This document shows, piece after piece, positions 35,905 through 45,285 of a stretch of DNA of 64,000 nucleotides. Position 1 is the stretch's first letter, and each line of letters starts with the position of its first letter. A program made the position numbers and the translations under genes. The notes beneath the pieces are model-generated. The model was not told the DNA's origin, did not search any database, and saw only the letters and a list, made by a program, of their open reading frames with translations. The stretch comes from Saccharicrinis sp963675435 (lineage in GTDB: Bacteria; Bacteroidota; Bacteroidia; Bacteroidales; Marinilabiliaceae): the NCBI GenBank assembly GCA_963675435.1, contig OY776216.1, forward strand, positions 3,348,001 through 3,412,000, written 5' to 3'.

Positions 35905-35945
35905 GCAAAGCGATTTCAATATTGAAATCGCTTTTGCTTTTTTAT
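35905..35945 (+). terminator. Terminator after the amylase gene
   Basis: AAAGCGATTTCAAT (35907-35920) and ATTGAAATCGCTTT (35921-35934) are perfectly complementary, extended by GC/GC outside, with T-rich sequence following. A hairpin loop would open the innermost pairs. Confidence 0.85.
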
Positions 35946-36006
35946 ATAAAAAAGTTCGTTTGTCTTAAAAAAAAGAGGTTGAGTGTTTAGTTGAGAAATA
36001 AATCTA

Positions 36007-36387
36007 CTAATTTATTTGAACTAATTCAAAAGGAATGTTTGTAACAGACTGAAAATCTTCAGCAATTTCAATCATATCTTCATCTTCAACATCATAATAC
36101 CAACTTACTTTAATATCGTTTTTGTACAAAAGTTGAGTTTCAATTTTACGAAAAAGTATAATTAAATATTTTGTACTGATGGTATTAAAGTAATCAAGCT
36201 GGATGTTAATTTGTGTTTTGGAGCAAGGTGAAACGATATAGCTATTCAACCAATTAAATATAGGTTTAAACAACGAATCGCAATCAACAGTAACAATTTT
36301 TCCTTTGAAAGAAATAAGGCCCTTTTCGGAATCTAAAATAACTTGAGGGGTTGTGTTGGTTTCTTGTGTGTGTATAATATTTGTCAT
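36007..36387 (-). CDS. SiaC-like regulatory phosphoprotein (DUF1987)
   Basis: This 126-residue protein matches the SiaC family pattern: GLISFKGKI, IFNWLNSYI, IQLDYFNTISTK, VSWYYDVEDEDMIE and EDFQSVTNIPFEL. The conserved threonine phosphorylated in SiaC proteins corresponds to T69 in FNTIST. In Pseudomonas SiaC is switched by the SiaB kinase and SiaA phosphatase and controls a diguanylate cyclase. No SiaA, SiaB or GGDEF gene is in the window, so this copy is isolated. Confidence 0.82.
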   Translation of the reverse strand: MTNIIHTQETNTTPQVILDSEKGLISFKGKIVTVDCDSLFKPIFNWLNSYIVSPCSKTQINIQLDYFNTISTKYLIILFRKIETQLLYKNDIKVSWYYDVEDEDMIEIAEDFQSVTNIPFELVQIN

Positions 36388-36756
36388 CGTTATAAAGTTA
36401 ATCTCTGATGCCAGATTTAATAATCGATGAATTTAGATCAAACATTGGGCTGGATTGGTCAAAATTCATGAATATTTCGTTTGTAAATAATTTTATAATG
36501 TCATGAATGTAAAGGATAGACAGTGATGTTCTATGCTTTACAAATGTAAATTCTTTTTAGATTAATATACGTGATTCATTGTACGAATATTTTTCAATTA
36601 GGTTATCGTGTTTTATAAAAAATATTTATTGAAAGTTGCTTGTCAGTGTAGGTGAGTTTGTATATTATATTGTAATGTCTATAAAACCAGTATGTTGTAA
36701 TTTTTATGCTGTTATGTTAATTAAAATAATTAATTGGGCTTATAAATAGGGGATTG
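36388..36756. other. AT-rich intergenic stretch
   Basis: No gene, tRNA, repeat array or strong hairpin is recognisable in these roughly 370 bp between two minus-strand genes. It must contain the promoter of the SiaC-like gene at its left end. Confidence 0.45.
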
Positions 36757-37371
36757 TTATTTTTGAGCAAATGTTATTTTGGGTAAACTCAGATTAAATT
36801 TTATAGCAACAAGCCTGATAATGATGATAGATGTAATTGTAGCTATTTGTGAAAAATAGATATTGACATTAAAATAATCCAACAGTAAATAAATTGTTCC
36901 TCCAACAATACAGGCAGTTGCATATATTTCTTTATGAAAGATTAGTGGAACATCATTACATAGAGTATCTCTGATAACACCGCCAACTACAGCAGAAGAC
37001 AGTCCCATAACCATACAGATAGGAGCAGATAGTTCGTACATAAGTGCTTTATCAATACCAATAATTGTAAATACGCCTATTCCAATAGTGTCAAAAAGAA
37101 ATAATGTGTGTTTTAGCTTAATTACACGTTTAAAAAAAATAAATGTAAATAGAATAGCACTAAGAATTAATAGGAAATAATCTACGTTTTTTACCCATGT
37201 AACAGGTGTATTGCCCATTAATAAATCTCTCATTGTTCCCCCACCAACGGCCGTAATAAACCCTATAAATGAAGCTCCAAAAAGATCAAGTTTTTTTTCT
37301 GAGGCAGAAAGTGTACCACTAACAGCAAAGGCAAAAGTGCCTGCATAATCGGCAAAATCCAATAAATTCAT
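36757..37371 (-). CDS. TRIC family/UPF0126 membrane channel protein
   Basis: This 204-residue protein has seven predicted membrane helices. It shows the two-fold repeat of UPF0126/TRIC proteins, each with a glycine-rich GGGTMRDLL (about 43-51) or VVGGVIRDTLCNDVPLIF (about 128-145) segment. Prokaryotic TRIC proteins form trimeric cation channels. The gene ends with a short 40-bp gap to the next minus-strand gene. Confidence 0.9.
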   Translation of the reverse strand: MNLLDFADYAGTFAFAVSGTLSASEKKLDLFGASFIGFITAVGGGTMRDLLMGNTPVTWVKNVDYFLLILSAILFTFIFFKRVIKLKHTLFLFDTIGIGVFTIIGIDKALMYELSAPICMVMGLSSAVVGGVIRDTLCNDVPLIFHKEIYATACIVGGTIYLLLDYFNVNIYFSQIATITSIIIIRLVAIKFNLSLPKITFAQK

Positions 37372-37411
37372 TGCTACATTTTATAATTTTGCGCAAATGT
37401 AGCTATTTGCT

Positions 37412-37837
37412 TTAAACCAATGCAGCTTCTTTATTTAAATTCTCATCGCAGAATTCATCAATTTTAATAATATAATCTACAATCATTTTCATTTCCTCAT
37501 CTTTGGGAGCAGTAAAAGGTACAACTTCAAGGGAGCAGAAAGTTTGAAATTTATTTAAGAATCGGTTTCCTTCAATAACTTCGTCTTTTAATGTATAAAA
37601 CTCTTTACCTTCTTGTAGCATTCCTGCTAATGATGTAGATGCAGGGATATAATCATAGCTTAATAACATTCCTAATACAAGTCTCTCTCCAGCTAAAATA
37701 GATAAGTTATACAGGAATTCATTGTCAAAAGGACCCTTGTTGACAATTAATTTTTTGCAGGTTTTTAAATATGATTTTCCTTCATCATAATAAAACTTCC
37801 AGTCTTTGTCTTGATCTTGCCAATGAAATACAGTCAT
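37412..37837 (-). CDS. Helical protein of unknown function, possibly HEPN-like
   Basis: This 141-residue protein is mainly alpha-helical, without signal peptide or membrane segment. The block LAGERLVLGMLLSYDYIPASTS recalls HEPN-type helical bundles but lacks the diagnostic Rx4-6H ribonuclease motif. I do not assign a function. It lies 40 bp upstream of the TRIC gene on the same strand and may be co-transcribed with it. Confidence 0.65.
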   Translation of the reverse strand: MTVFHWQDQDKDWKFYYDEGKSYLKTCKKLIVNKGPFDNEFLYNLSILAGERLVLGMLLSYDYIPASTSLAGMLQEGKEFYTLKDEVIEGNRFLNKFQTFCSLEVVPFTAPKDEEMKMIVDYIIKIDEFCDENLNKEAALV

Positions 37838-38054
37838 AATTAATCTGTTTACAGGGTTTGAAAATTGTTATATTTAAAAAATATAGTTTGTTTGAAAATA
37901 TAAACAACATTGTAAAAATAGCAAATAATAAAAGTAAACCCTAGTTACTAAGTGGTAATTAAGTTTAAAAAGTGTTATTTTAATATTGAGCCCTGTTTAT
38001 TTCGTTGTTACTAATAGATAAAAGATGGGAAAAGAATATATAAACCCTGTTTTT

Positions 38055-38129
38055 ATGATTTATTCTAGAAGAGCCTTTATTAATACAATGGCAAAAGCTT
38101 CTTTATTGTTATGTAGTCCAATTATATAA
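38055..38129 (+). pseudogene. Detached Tat-type signal peptide frame before the isomerase gene
   Basis: A 24-codon frame reads MIYSRRAFINTMAKASLLLC followed by SPII and a stop. SRRAFI fits the twin-arginine consensus (S/T-R-R-x-F-L/I) and is followed by a hydrophobic stretch, as in the many Tat-exported relatives of the downstream isomerase. Its TAA stop overlaps the ATG of the isomerase gene by one base (TAATG), but the two frames differ. The isomerase frame is open back to about 38117, so a single-base change between 38114 and 38127 would join them. It is either a frameshifted leader or a coupled mini-frame. Confidence 0.55.
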
Positions 38130-38950
38130 TGTCTAATAATAAAAACCTTATGAAAGAAATTAAGCCCGGAATTCAGTTATATACTGTTAGAAATGAACTA
38201 ACAAAAGATTTATGGGGTACATTAAAAACAATAGCAGATACTGGTTTTAAAGAGATTGAACTATATATGGATGATAATACTAGTTTGTTGTTTGGTTACC
38301 AGCCTGAGGAATTTTTTCCCAGAGTAAATGATTTAGGGTTAAAAGTAATAGGACAGCACATTTTGTCAGGTCAATATGGAGATCAAGATTATTCTTTAAC
38401 AAAGGGTTTTGAACCTTTAGTAGAAATATTATCGAAATATGAAGTGCCATATTTATCACATGTATGGTTGCACCCGGATGAAAGAAAATCGCTAAGTGAT
38501 TATATGCAATTAGCAGAATTGCAAAATAAATGCGGCGGATACTGCAAATCTGCAAATATTCAACTTACGTATCATAATCACGATTTTGAGTTTTTAAATC
38601 TTGACGGAAAAATACCATATGATGTGATGCTGAAAAATACAGATGCTGACTTATTAAAATTAGAAGTTGATTTTTATTGGATGTATGCGGCAGGAATTGA
38701 TCCATTAAATTATATAAAAAAGTTGGGCAATAGGATAGAGCAATGGCATTTTAAGGATATGAAAAAGTATCGTATTGACTTTATTGAATTAGGAATGGGT
38801 AATATTAATTTTGATGAAATAATGAAGTATGTAAACGAATCTGGTGTGAAGCATATACTTATAGATCAGGATGAATTGACTATGCCAATGGAAGATAGTT
38901 TAAGAATAAATTTCACAGAATTAGACAGGTTGCTTACTAAAGTAAATTGA
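38129..38950 (+). CDS. Sugar phosphate isomerase/epimerase-like TIM barrel protein
   Basis: This 273-residue protein has the xylose isomerase-like barrel pattern: GIQLYTVRNEL, DTGFKEIELY, YLSHVWLHPDE, TYHNHDFEF, LEVDFYWMYAAGIDP, EQWHFKDM and HILIDQDE. The metal-binding side chains (glutamate, aspartate, two histidines) are in place. Relatives are usually exported by the Tat system with a leader ahead of the GLQLYTVR strand; here the leader lies in another frame immediately upstream. As annotated the product would be cytoplasmic. A second ATG (residue 8, MKEIKPG) could also be used. The sugar substrate is not evident. Confidence 0.88.
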   Translation: MSNNKNLMKEIKPGIQLYTVRNELTKDLWGTLKTIADTGFKEIELYMDDNTSLLFGYQPEEFFPRVNDLGLKVIGQHILSGQYGDQDYSLTKGFEPLVEILSKYEVPYLSHVWLHPDERKSLSDYMQLAELQNKCGGYCKSANIQLTYHNHDFEFLNLDGKIPYDVMLKNTDADLLKLEVDFYWMYAAGIDPLNYIKKLGNRIEQWHFKDMKKYRIDFIELGMGNINFDEIMKYVNESGVKHILIDQDELTMPMEDSLRINFTELDRLLTKVN

Positions 38951-39065
38951 CCTGATTCACAATTAATTTAAGGTTTTAACATAATTGTTTGATAAATAGT
39001 AAAGCCTGGAATAAACCTTTTTGTATAATGTGTGTTTACAAAATGTAAAACAAAACTCAAAAAAG

Positions 39066-39605
39066 ATGAAACGTATATTAGTTTTAACAATAGCTATTTT
39101 TGCATTATTGCAAGTAAATGCACAAACAAGTTTTTATGATTATACAGTAAAAACTCTTGAAGGTGAGGATTTTCCTTTATCTCAATTAAAAGGTAAAAAA
39201 GTACTTGTGGTTAATACAGCATCAAAATGTGGTTTTACACCTCAATACGAACAATTAGAGGCTATATATAAACAGTATGGAGATGATAATTTTGTTGTAA
39301 TTGGCTTTCCTGCTAATAATTTTATGAAACAGGAACCGGGAACAGCTGAAGAGATTAGAGAATTTTGTACACAAAATTATGGCGTTACATTTCCGATGAT
39401 GGCTAAAATTTCTGTAAAAGGTGAGGATATGGCTCCAATCTATCATTGGCTTACTGAAAAAGCAAAAAATGGGGTAGAAGATAGTAAAGTCAGATGGAAT
39501 TTTCAGAAATATTTAATCAATGAAAAAGGAGAGTTGGAAAAGATATTTTATCCTAAAGTAAAACCAGATAGTGATGAAATTATTTCATGGATAACCTCAA
39601 AATAG
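39066..39605 (+). CDS. Exported glutathione peroxidase-family protein
   Basis: This 179-residue protein has a signal peptide ending QVNAQ and a thioredoxin-like GPx fold. The peroxidatic Cys55 lies in NTASKCGFT (a Cys, not selenocysteine, enzyme), with QEPG (FMKQEPGTA) and RWNFQKYL completing the catalytic tetrad. The start at 39066 is chosen because it begins the signal peptide. It should reduce peroxides in the periplasm, probably with thioredoxin-type reductants. A terminator follows. Confidence 0.93.
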   Translation: MKRILVLTIAIFALLQVNAQTSFYDYTVKTLEGEDFPLSQLKGKKVLVVNTASKCGFTPQYEQLEAIYKQYGDDNFVVIGFPANNFMKQEPGTAEEIREFCTQNYGVTFPMMAKISVKGEDMAPIYHWLTEKAKNGVEDSKVRWNFQKYLINEKGELEKIFYPKVKPDSDEIISWITSK

Positions 39606-39627
39606 ATTATTGATTTTGTAAGATATA

Positions 39628-39657
39628 AAAACGATGTTACCGCATCGTTTTTTTTGT
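39628..39657 (+). terminator. Terminator after the glutathione peroxidase gene
   Basis: AAAACGATG (39628-39636) pairs with CATCGTTTT (39643-39651) and is followed by a T-run. Confidence 0.85.
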
Positions 39658-39716
39658 TTCAAATAATCTTTGCAAATTCGTGCTGAAAATTTTAACAAAA
39701 AATTTAAATCATATCA

Positions 39717-40748
39717 ATGTCATATATAAGAGGATTTGCAAGTGATAATAATTCGGGTGTTCACCCTGAGGTATTAAAAGCTATTGAAAAAGCTAATGTA
39801 GGTCATGCTGTTGGATACGGTGGTGATCAAATTACACAGTTGGCTGTAGATAAAATCAAAGAATTATTCGGTCAGCAGACAGATGTTTTTTTTGTTTATA
39901 ATGGAACTGGAGCAAATGTTGTGGCCATACAGGCCTTAACTTATTCTTTTCATTCTGTTATTTGCCCGGAAACAGCTCATATAAATGTGGATGAATGTGG
40001 CGCCCCTGAAAAACATAGTGGCTGTAAGTTGTTGCCTGTTGAAACAAGGGACGGTAAGTTAACCATTGAAGCGGTAAAAAAACATATGCATGGTTTTGGC
40101 TTTGAGCATCATGCTCAACCCAAAATGATTAGCATTACCCAGGCCACAGAGTTAGGAACAGTTTATTCTATAGAAGAAATAAAGGCTTTGGCTGATTATG
40201 CGCATGCAAACAATATGTATTTACATATGGATGGAGCTCGCTTGGCTAATGCCGCAGTTTCTTTAGGTTGTACATTTAAAGAAATGACTGTAGATGCAGG
40301 AGTTGATGTATTGTCTTTCGGAGGAACAAAAAATGGATTAATGTTTGGTGAGGCAGTTCTATTTTTTAATCAAAATACAGAGGTTGTAAAATATATACGT
40401 AAACAAACGGCCCAGTTGAATTCAAAAATGCGTTTTACTGCTGCTCAGTTTTTAGCTATTCTTACTAATGATTTATGGAAACGTAATGCATCTCATGCAA
40501 ATAAAATGGCTCATAAACTAGCTGAAGAGCTAAAAACGATTGATGAGATTAACATTACTCAAAGTGTAGACAGTAACGGAGTATTTGCTATCGTTCCAGA
40601 AAAGATTATAGAACCATTGCAAAAGGAATTTTTCTTTTATATGTGGGATGAGAGTAAATATGAAGTTCGTTGGATGACTTCCTTTGATACTCAGGAGGAG
40701 GATATTGATAAATTTGTATCTCTAATTAAAAAACTCTTAAAGGAATAA
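39717..40748 (+). CDS. ltaE: Low-specificity L-threonine aldolase
   Basis: This 343-residue PLP enzyme splits threonine to glycine and acetaldehyde. It shows the beta-eliminating lyase family landmarks: the N-terminal FASDNNSGVHPEVLKAI, AHINVDECGAPE, the LHMDGARLANA strand with the PLP aspartate and arginine, and FGGTKNGLMFGEA with the Schiff-base lysine K205. Length and order are typical. Its last base overlaps the start of the thioesterase gene (TAATG), so the two are translated together. Confidence 0.93.
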   Translation: MSYIRGFASDNNSGVHPEVLKAIEKANVGHAVGYGGDQITQLAVDKIKELFGQQTDVFFVYNGTGANVVAIQALTYSFHSVICPETAHINVDECGAPEKHSGCKLLPVETRDGKLTIEAVKKHMHGFGFEHHAQPKMISITQATELGTVYSIEEIKALADYAHANNMYLHMDGARLANAAVSLGCTFKEMTVDAGVDVLSFGGTKNGLMFGEAVLFFNQNTEVVKYIRKQTAQLNSKMRFTAAQFLAILTNDLWKRNASHANKMAHKLAEELKTIDEINITQSVDSNGVFAIVPEKIIEPLQKEFFFYMWDESKYEVRWMTSFDTQEEDIDKFVSLIKKLLKE

Positions 40749-41164
40749 TGATGACTCAGCAATATGATTTTGAACTTGAATTTAAAGTTCGTGACTACGA
40801 ATGTGATATTCAAGGTATTGTAAATAATTCAGTATACCAGAATTATCTGGAACATACACGACATGAGTTTTTAGATGCCATAGGTTTAAATTTTAAAGAA
40901 TTATTTGATAAGGGAGTGGTCGCAGTTGTGGCTAGAGCTGATTTATCTTATAAAACACCTCTGCAAAGTAATGATAAATTTGTTGTTAGATTAAGAGCAG
41001 AGCATCACGGTATTAAATATATGTTTTATCAGGATATCTACCGGTTGTCGGATAATAAGGTTTGTTTAAAAGGTGTAATCACTACAACATCTTTAATAAA
41101 TGGAAGATTAGGCGTTTCTGATGAAATTGCGCAGGCACTGAAAGAGGTAGCGTTAAAGCGTTGA
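40748..41164 (+). CDS. Acyl-CoA thioesterase, YbgC/hotdog family
   Basis: This 138-residue hotdog-fold protein has the 4-hydroxybenzoyl-CoA thioesterase pattern: FKVRDYECDIQGIVNNSVYQNYLEHTR, with the aspartate of the DxxGxVNN segment (here DIQGIVNN) as catalytic candidate, followed by ADLSYKTPLQSNDKFVVR. It probably hydrolyses acyl-CoAs; the chain is unknown. The start overlaps the threonine aldolase stop by one base. A second ATG follows directly. Confidence 0.88.
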   Translation: MMTQQYDFELEFKVRDYECDIQGIVNNSVYQNYLEHTRHEFLDAIGLNFKELFDKGVVAVVARADLSYKTPLQSNDKFVVRLRAEHHGIKYMFYQDIYRLSDNKVCLKGVITTTSLINGRLGVSDEIAQALKEVALKR

Positions 41165-41212
41165 TAAAATAAATCCTATACGAATAATTACTTAGGTTAA
41201 TAAATTATAATT

Positions 41213-41243
41213 AAAGGCTCTTAATAATTTGGAGTCTTTTTTT
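41213..41243 (+). terminator. Terminator after the thioesterase gene
   Basis: AAAGGCTC (41213-41220) pairs with GAGTCTTT (41232-41239) through one G-T pair, followed by a T-run. Confidence 0.7.
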
Positions 41244-41442
41244 GTATCTGTTATCTCCGCTTCTTGCATTTATGGTTAATGTTTAATGCAAACTGAATTT
41301 TAGTCAAACAATATTTTTTATCACGTTTTGTAAAATGTGGTGATAATTCATATTCACTTTGTTAGCAGGTTTTCAAACTAACGTGGACAATTTTGTAATA
41401 TTTAATCCTCTAAAAATATTTCACTTCCTAAAATACTCTTTG

Positions 41443-41450
41443 TATTTTTG
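41443..41450 (+). promoter_or_regulatory. Candidate -7 box of the SNF2 helicase gene
   Basis: TATTTTTG matches TAnnTTTG 28 bp upstream of the start codon. No clear -33 box is seen. The rest of the 41244-41477 stretch holds nothing recognisable. Confidence 0.4.
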
Positions 41451-41477
41451 CAGGCTATTTGAAAAAGTAAGATCATT

Positions 41478-44400
41478 ATGCCAGAGCATACGAAGAAAGA
41501 TTATATAGAAAGGTTTATCAAGTTTAAAGCAACGGATGCTGTAATCCAAAAAGGTAAGGACTTGTATGATGAAGGAGCTGCAATTCTAACGTATAAAAGT
41601 GATGCTTCTGATGCATGGCATTTTGCAGTACAGGGATCTCAGCGATATACCGTTATTATTAAGGATTTAAACAAGGAAGACATTCATTCAAAGTGTACCT
41701 GTCCTTTTGAGTGGGGTACTATTTGTAAGCATACAGTAGCTTCGTTGTTGTATATTGTTGATGCAGGAGACAATGCATCGCCATTAGATATGCAGAACGA
41801 ATCAACCTCTAATTCCTCATTACGTACAGCCCATGGTTTTTTATTAGAAGATTATAGATTTATTGACTCTGATTTAATCAAAAAGTACTCTTCGTTTAGT
41901 GTTCTAAATGATATAAAATTCTCATCACGTGGAATAAAAATTAAAGATGTAGTCATCAACAAGGAACAGGTTGTTTTTGAATTATTTGATGATTACAGAA
42001 AAGAAACAAGTGTTTCTATTATTAAAAATGAGGGTAAAGTATATATTTCTTCTGACATAAAAGCTGGTACACCCAAATTAAATAAACTGGAAACTTTTTG
42101 TTTGATTACCATAGCTGAATCAAAAACTCCGGATCTGCTTCATATAGCTTTTAATGAAGGATTAAAAACGATAGAGCAAGCAACACTAGAACGCTTTGGT
42201 TTTGATATTGATGACGATTTTTCGATTTATTTTAAACATATATTTAATCCTAATTATGGTTTAGATGTTGCCTATCAACCTAATCAGGTAGGATTGATAC
42301 CTATTGAACCAATCAAAGAAGTTGAATTTTTAAGTTTCATAGAAAAGCAGAATGCTGAAGCTTTGGAGTTGGATAATATTCCAAGGGCAACAGATGATAA
42401 AGCACTTGGGTTTGTTATTGATTTTGGAGGAGATTTGGACGAATTAATGTACGATGAGTACGATTTTATTGATGAAGATCCACAGTTTGAAATATATGCA
42501 ATAACAGCTAAACCTGCTAAAAATAAAAGGCAATTGGCATCAGGTTTTAAAAAGTATGACGAATTTGAAGCACCCATAATATTAACGGATAATCAACGGA
42601 ATGCTTTAGACTTGATCAACGAACTTGATGATAAGGACTTATCAGATAAGAAGGAATTTGTTATAAAAAAGAAACTTATTTTATTGCTAGCTAAAGAGCG
42701 TTTTGTTTTTATTAGGGAACAAGGTGATTATAAGCTAAAAAAAGCAGATTTAGTACCGGCAAAAGTTTCTGAACAGTTGGTAGAAGCAAAATATCATACT
42801 TATGAAGATGCTAAGTTTGTTGGTTTAGAGCTAAAAGTAAAAATAGGCGAAGCTGAGTATAACCCTTCCGAGCTAAAAAGTATTTATAAAAAATCGCACG
42901 TATTCAATATGGATGGGGTTATCCATTTACCTGCAAATTTTTCTATTGCCAAATATATTGAAGAAGGGCAAGAGAATATTAAAATGGTAAAATCGTATAA
43001 GCAGAAGTTTATTGCAGATGTGGTTTTACCCTTATCGAAGAATTTTGAGATTGAATTTGGGGATTGGAGTGGTGAAGTTGAGTCTGTGGAGTTGGATTTT
43101 AGATCCAAGCAAATATACTTATCTGAGCAGTATGATTATTTAATTATTACACCTCAGGTAGAATATCATCATGGTGTTTCTGTAGCTTTAAATCATTCGG
43201 GTAATGTTTTAATTCATCAGGATGAAGATCAGGTAAGAGAATATGTCAGAAATTTTGAGTTGGAGGATGATTTTGTAGATTCTATTGCAGCATTACATCC
43301 GTTTTTCGAAGAACAAAAAGAAGATAAGGTATTTTATCTTCATTACGATGAGTTTACCCGAAATATGTGGTTTTATCAATTTTTTGATAAGATGCAAAGT
43401 CTTGAGGTGGAGGTGTTTGGTTTAAAAGAACTTAAAAACTTCAATTATTCACCACACCAAGGTAAAGTAACTACATCAGTTTCAAGTGGTCAGGATTGGT
43501 TTGAAGTAGACATTCAAGTTACTTTTGGTGACGATGCTATTGCGCTGAAGGATATTAAAAAAGCTATTTTAAATAAGCAGAAGTATATTCAATTAGCTAA
43601 CGGAAAAGTAGGGTTATTGCCATCGGAATGGATGCATAAGCTTGAAAAGTACTTTAGGCATGGAGAAGTAAAAGATGGAAAGTTAGCAGTTTCTAAACTT
43701 CGATTTTCTATTATTGATGAATTGTTTGATGAGATTGATGATGTAGAAATTATCAATGAAGTTGCAGACAAAAGAAGAAGATTATCTCAATTTACAGAGA
43801 TATCAAAAACAGTTGTGCCGGATGATATTAAAGCTGAACTTCGACCATATCAAAAGGAAGGGTTAAACTGGTTAAACTTCCTTGATGAAATGGGATGGGG
43901 AGGTATTTTGGCAGATGATATGGGATTGGGTAAAACCTTACAAGTTCTTACTTTTTTACAGCATATCCTGAGTAAGGATGATACTACAAACCTTATTATT
44001 GTGCCAACTACTTTACTATTTAACTGGCAAAAGGAAATTGAAAAATTTGCACCCAATATTAATGCATATTATCATTATGGTCCTAATAGAGCGTTAAGTA
44101 CAGATGCTTTTGAAGCTTTTGATATTGTATTTACTTCATACGGTGTTTTATTGAGAGATGTTGAGTTTTTACGTGATTTTAGATTTAATTATGTCATTTT
44201 AGATGAATCACAAGCTATCAAAAACCCGGCATCCCGAAGATATAAAGCCGTAAGTTTGATTAATGCAAAAAACAGAATTGCTTTATCTGGTACACCTATT
44301 GAAAATAGTACTTTTGACTTATTTGCTCAAATGAGTTTTGTTAACAGAGGATTCTTTGGAGGGGTTTCTGCCTTTAAAGAAAACTTTTCTAACATGATAG

Positions 44401-45224
44401 ATAAAGAAGGCGATGAGAATATTGCAGCAGAACTACAACGCTTGATAAATCCTTTTATTTTAAGACGAACAAAAGAGCGTGTAGCTAAAGAACTTCCGGC
44501 AAAAACTGAGGGGGTAATTTATTGTGAGATGGATAAAGCTCAACGTAAAGTGTATGACGCATTTCGCAATGAATTTAGAAATAAACTTCTGGGTAAGATA
44601 GATGAAGATGGAGTTGGAAAGAGTAAAATGATGGTTTTGGAAGCGCTTACCAGAATGCGTCAAATATGTGATTCTCCTGTACTCATTAATGATGATAATA
44701 TCGATACTACAGAATCGGTTAAGATTAAGGAGATCATTCAACATATCACAGATAAAACATCTAAGCATAAAATTTTAATTTTTTCTCAGTTTGTAAAAAT
44801 GTTGGGACTGATTAAGAATGAATTGAATAAACGAAATATTGAATTTGAATACTTAGATGGAAAGAGTACCACAACTCAGCGTGAAAGATCAGTTGAAAAT
44901 TTTCAGAATAACGATGAATTACGTGTATTCTTAATTAGTTTAAAGGCTGGTGGAACAGGATTGAATCTTACTGCAGCTGATTATGTTTATATTGTTGATC
45001 CGTGGTGGAATCCTGCTGTAGAAAATCAAGCAATTGACCGATGTTATAGAATTGGTCAGGATAAAAAAGTATTTGCCTACAGGATGATATGTAAAGATAC
45101 TGTAGAAGAGAAAATCCTGAATCTTCAGAATAAAAAGAAAAAAATTGCTGGAGAAATTGTTCAAACGGATGAGAATATCATGAAGACGCTGGAGGCGGAT
45201 GATATTAAAGATTTGTTTTCCTAG
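41478..45224 (+). CDS. SWIM zinc-finger SNF2-family ATPase
   Basis: This 1248-residue protein starts with a SWIM zinc-binding motif (CTCPFEWGTICKHTVASLL, about 74-92). A long poorly conserved middle region follows (about 100-780). The C-terminal SNF2 ATPase has Walker A DDMGLGKT, IIVPTTLLFNW, Walker B LDESQAIKN, ALSGTPIENS and FILRRTKERV. The helicase C domain shows LIFSQFVKML, LISLKAGGTGLNLTAADYV and QAIDRCYRIGQ. Such enzymes move along or remodel DNA-protein complexes; in bacteria the role is not settled (RapA-like transcription recycling or DNA repair are possible). No restriction or defence genes are adjacent, so I favour a housekeeping role. Confidence 0.93.
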   Translation: MPEHTKKDYIERFIKFKATDAVIQKGKDLYDEGAAILTYKSDASDAWHFAVQGSQRYTVIIKDLNKEDIHSKCTCPFEWGTICKHTVASLLYIVDAGDNASPLDMQNESTSNSSLRTAHGFLLEDYRFIDSDLIKKYSSFSVLNDIKFSSRGIKIKDVVINKEQVVFELFDDYRKETSVSIIKNEGKVYISSDIKAGTPKLNKLETFCLITIAESKTPDLLHIAFNEGLKTIEQATLERFGFDIDDDFSIYFKHIFNPNYGLDVAYQPNQVGLIPIEPIKEVEFLSFIEKQNAEALELDNIPRATDDKALGFVIDFGGDLDELMYDEYDFIDEDPQFEIYAITAKPAKNKRQLASGFKKYDEFEAPIILTDNQRNALDLINELDDKDLSDKKEFVIKKKLILLLAKERFVFIREQGDYKLKKADLVPAKVSEQLVEAKYHTYEDAKFVGLELKVKIGEAEYNPSELKSIYKKSHVFNMDGVIHLPANFSIAKYIEEGQENIKMVKSYKQKFIADVVLPLSKNFEIEFGDWSGEVESVELDFRSKQIYLSEQYDYLIITPQVEYHHGVSVALNHSGNVLIHQDEDQVREYVRNFELEDDFVDSIAALHPFFEEQKEDKVFYLHYDEFTRNMWFYQFFDKMQSLEVEVFGLKELKNFNYSPHQGKVTTSVSSGQDWFEVDIQVTFGDDAIALKDIKKAILNKQKYIQLANGKVGLLPSEWMHKLEKYFRHGEVKDGKLAVSKLRFSIIDELFDEIDDVEIINEVADKRRRLSQFTEISKTVVPDDIKAELRPYQKEGLNWLNFLDEMGWGGILADDMGLGKTLQVLTFLQHILSKDDTTNLIIVPTTLLFNWQKEIEKFAPNINAYYHYGPNRALSTDAFEAFDIVFTSYGVLLRDVEFLRDFRFNYVILDESQAIKNPASRRYKAVSLINAKNRIALSGTPIENSTFDLFAQMSFVNRGFFGGVSAFKENFSNMIDKEGDENIAAELQRLINPFILRRTKERVAKELPAKTEGVIYCEMDKAQRKVYDAFRNEFRNKLLGKIDEDGVGKSKMMVLEALTRMRQICDSPVLINDDNIDTTESVKIKEIIQHITDKTSKHKILIFSQFVKMLGLIKNELNKRNIEFEYLDGKSTTTQRERSVENFQNNDELRVFLISLKAGGTGLNLTAADYVYIVDPWWNPAVENQAIDRCYRIGQDKKVFAYRMICKDTVEEKILNLQNKKKKIAGEIVQTDENIMKTLEADDIKDLFS

Positions 45225-45244
45225 TACACATCAAAAAGAATTTT

Positions 45245-45285
45245 AAAAGGAAATACCATTTAAATAAAGAATGGTACTTCCTTTA
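45245..45285. terminator. Bidirectional terminator between SNF2 and sfsA
   Basis: AAAAGGAAATACCATTT pairs with AATGGTACTTCCTTT. The second arm includes the last codons and stop of sfsA, so the hairpin overlaps the coding end. A/T runs on both sides allow both strands to stop. Confidence 0.75.

Noticed and set aside
36388..36756. Possible small RNA or tRNA in the 370-bp gap
   Set aside because: I could not fold a tRNA-like cloverleaf by eye and saw no GC-rich conserved stem or T-run terminator.
42284..42577. Antisense open frames (for example 97 codons here, 102 at 44460-44768) inside the SNF2 gene
   Set aside because: They are opposite to a long conserved coding frame, are rich in codon patterns expected from complement reading, and show no family resemblance.
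41478..45224. Phage-defence helicase system
   Set aside because: SNF2 proteins occur in some defence islands, but there is no accompanying nuclease, methylase or PLD gene; neighbours are housekeeping genes.
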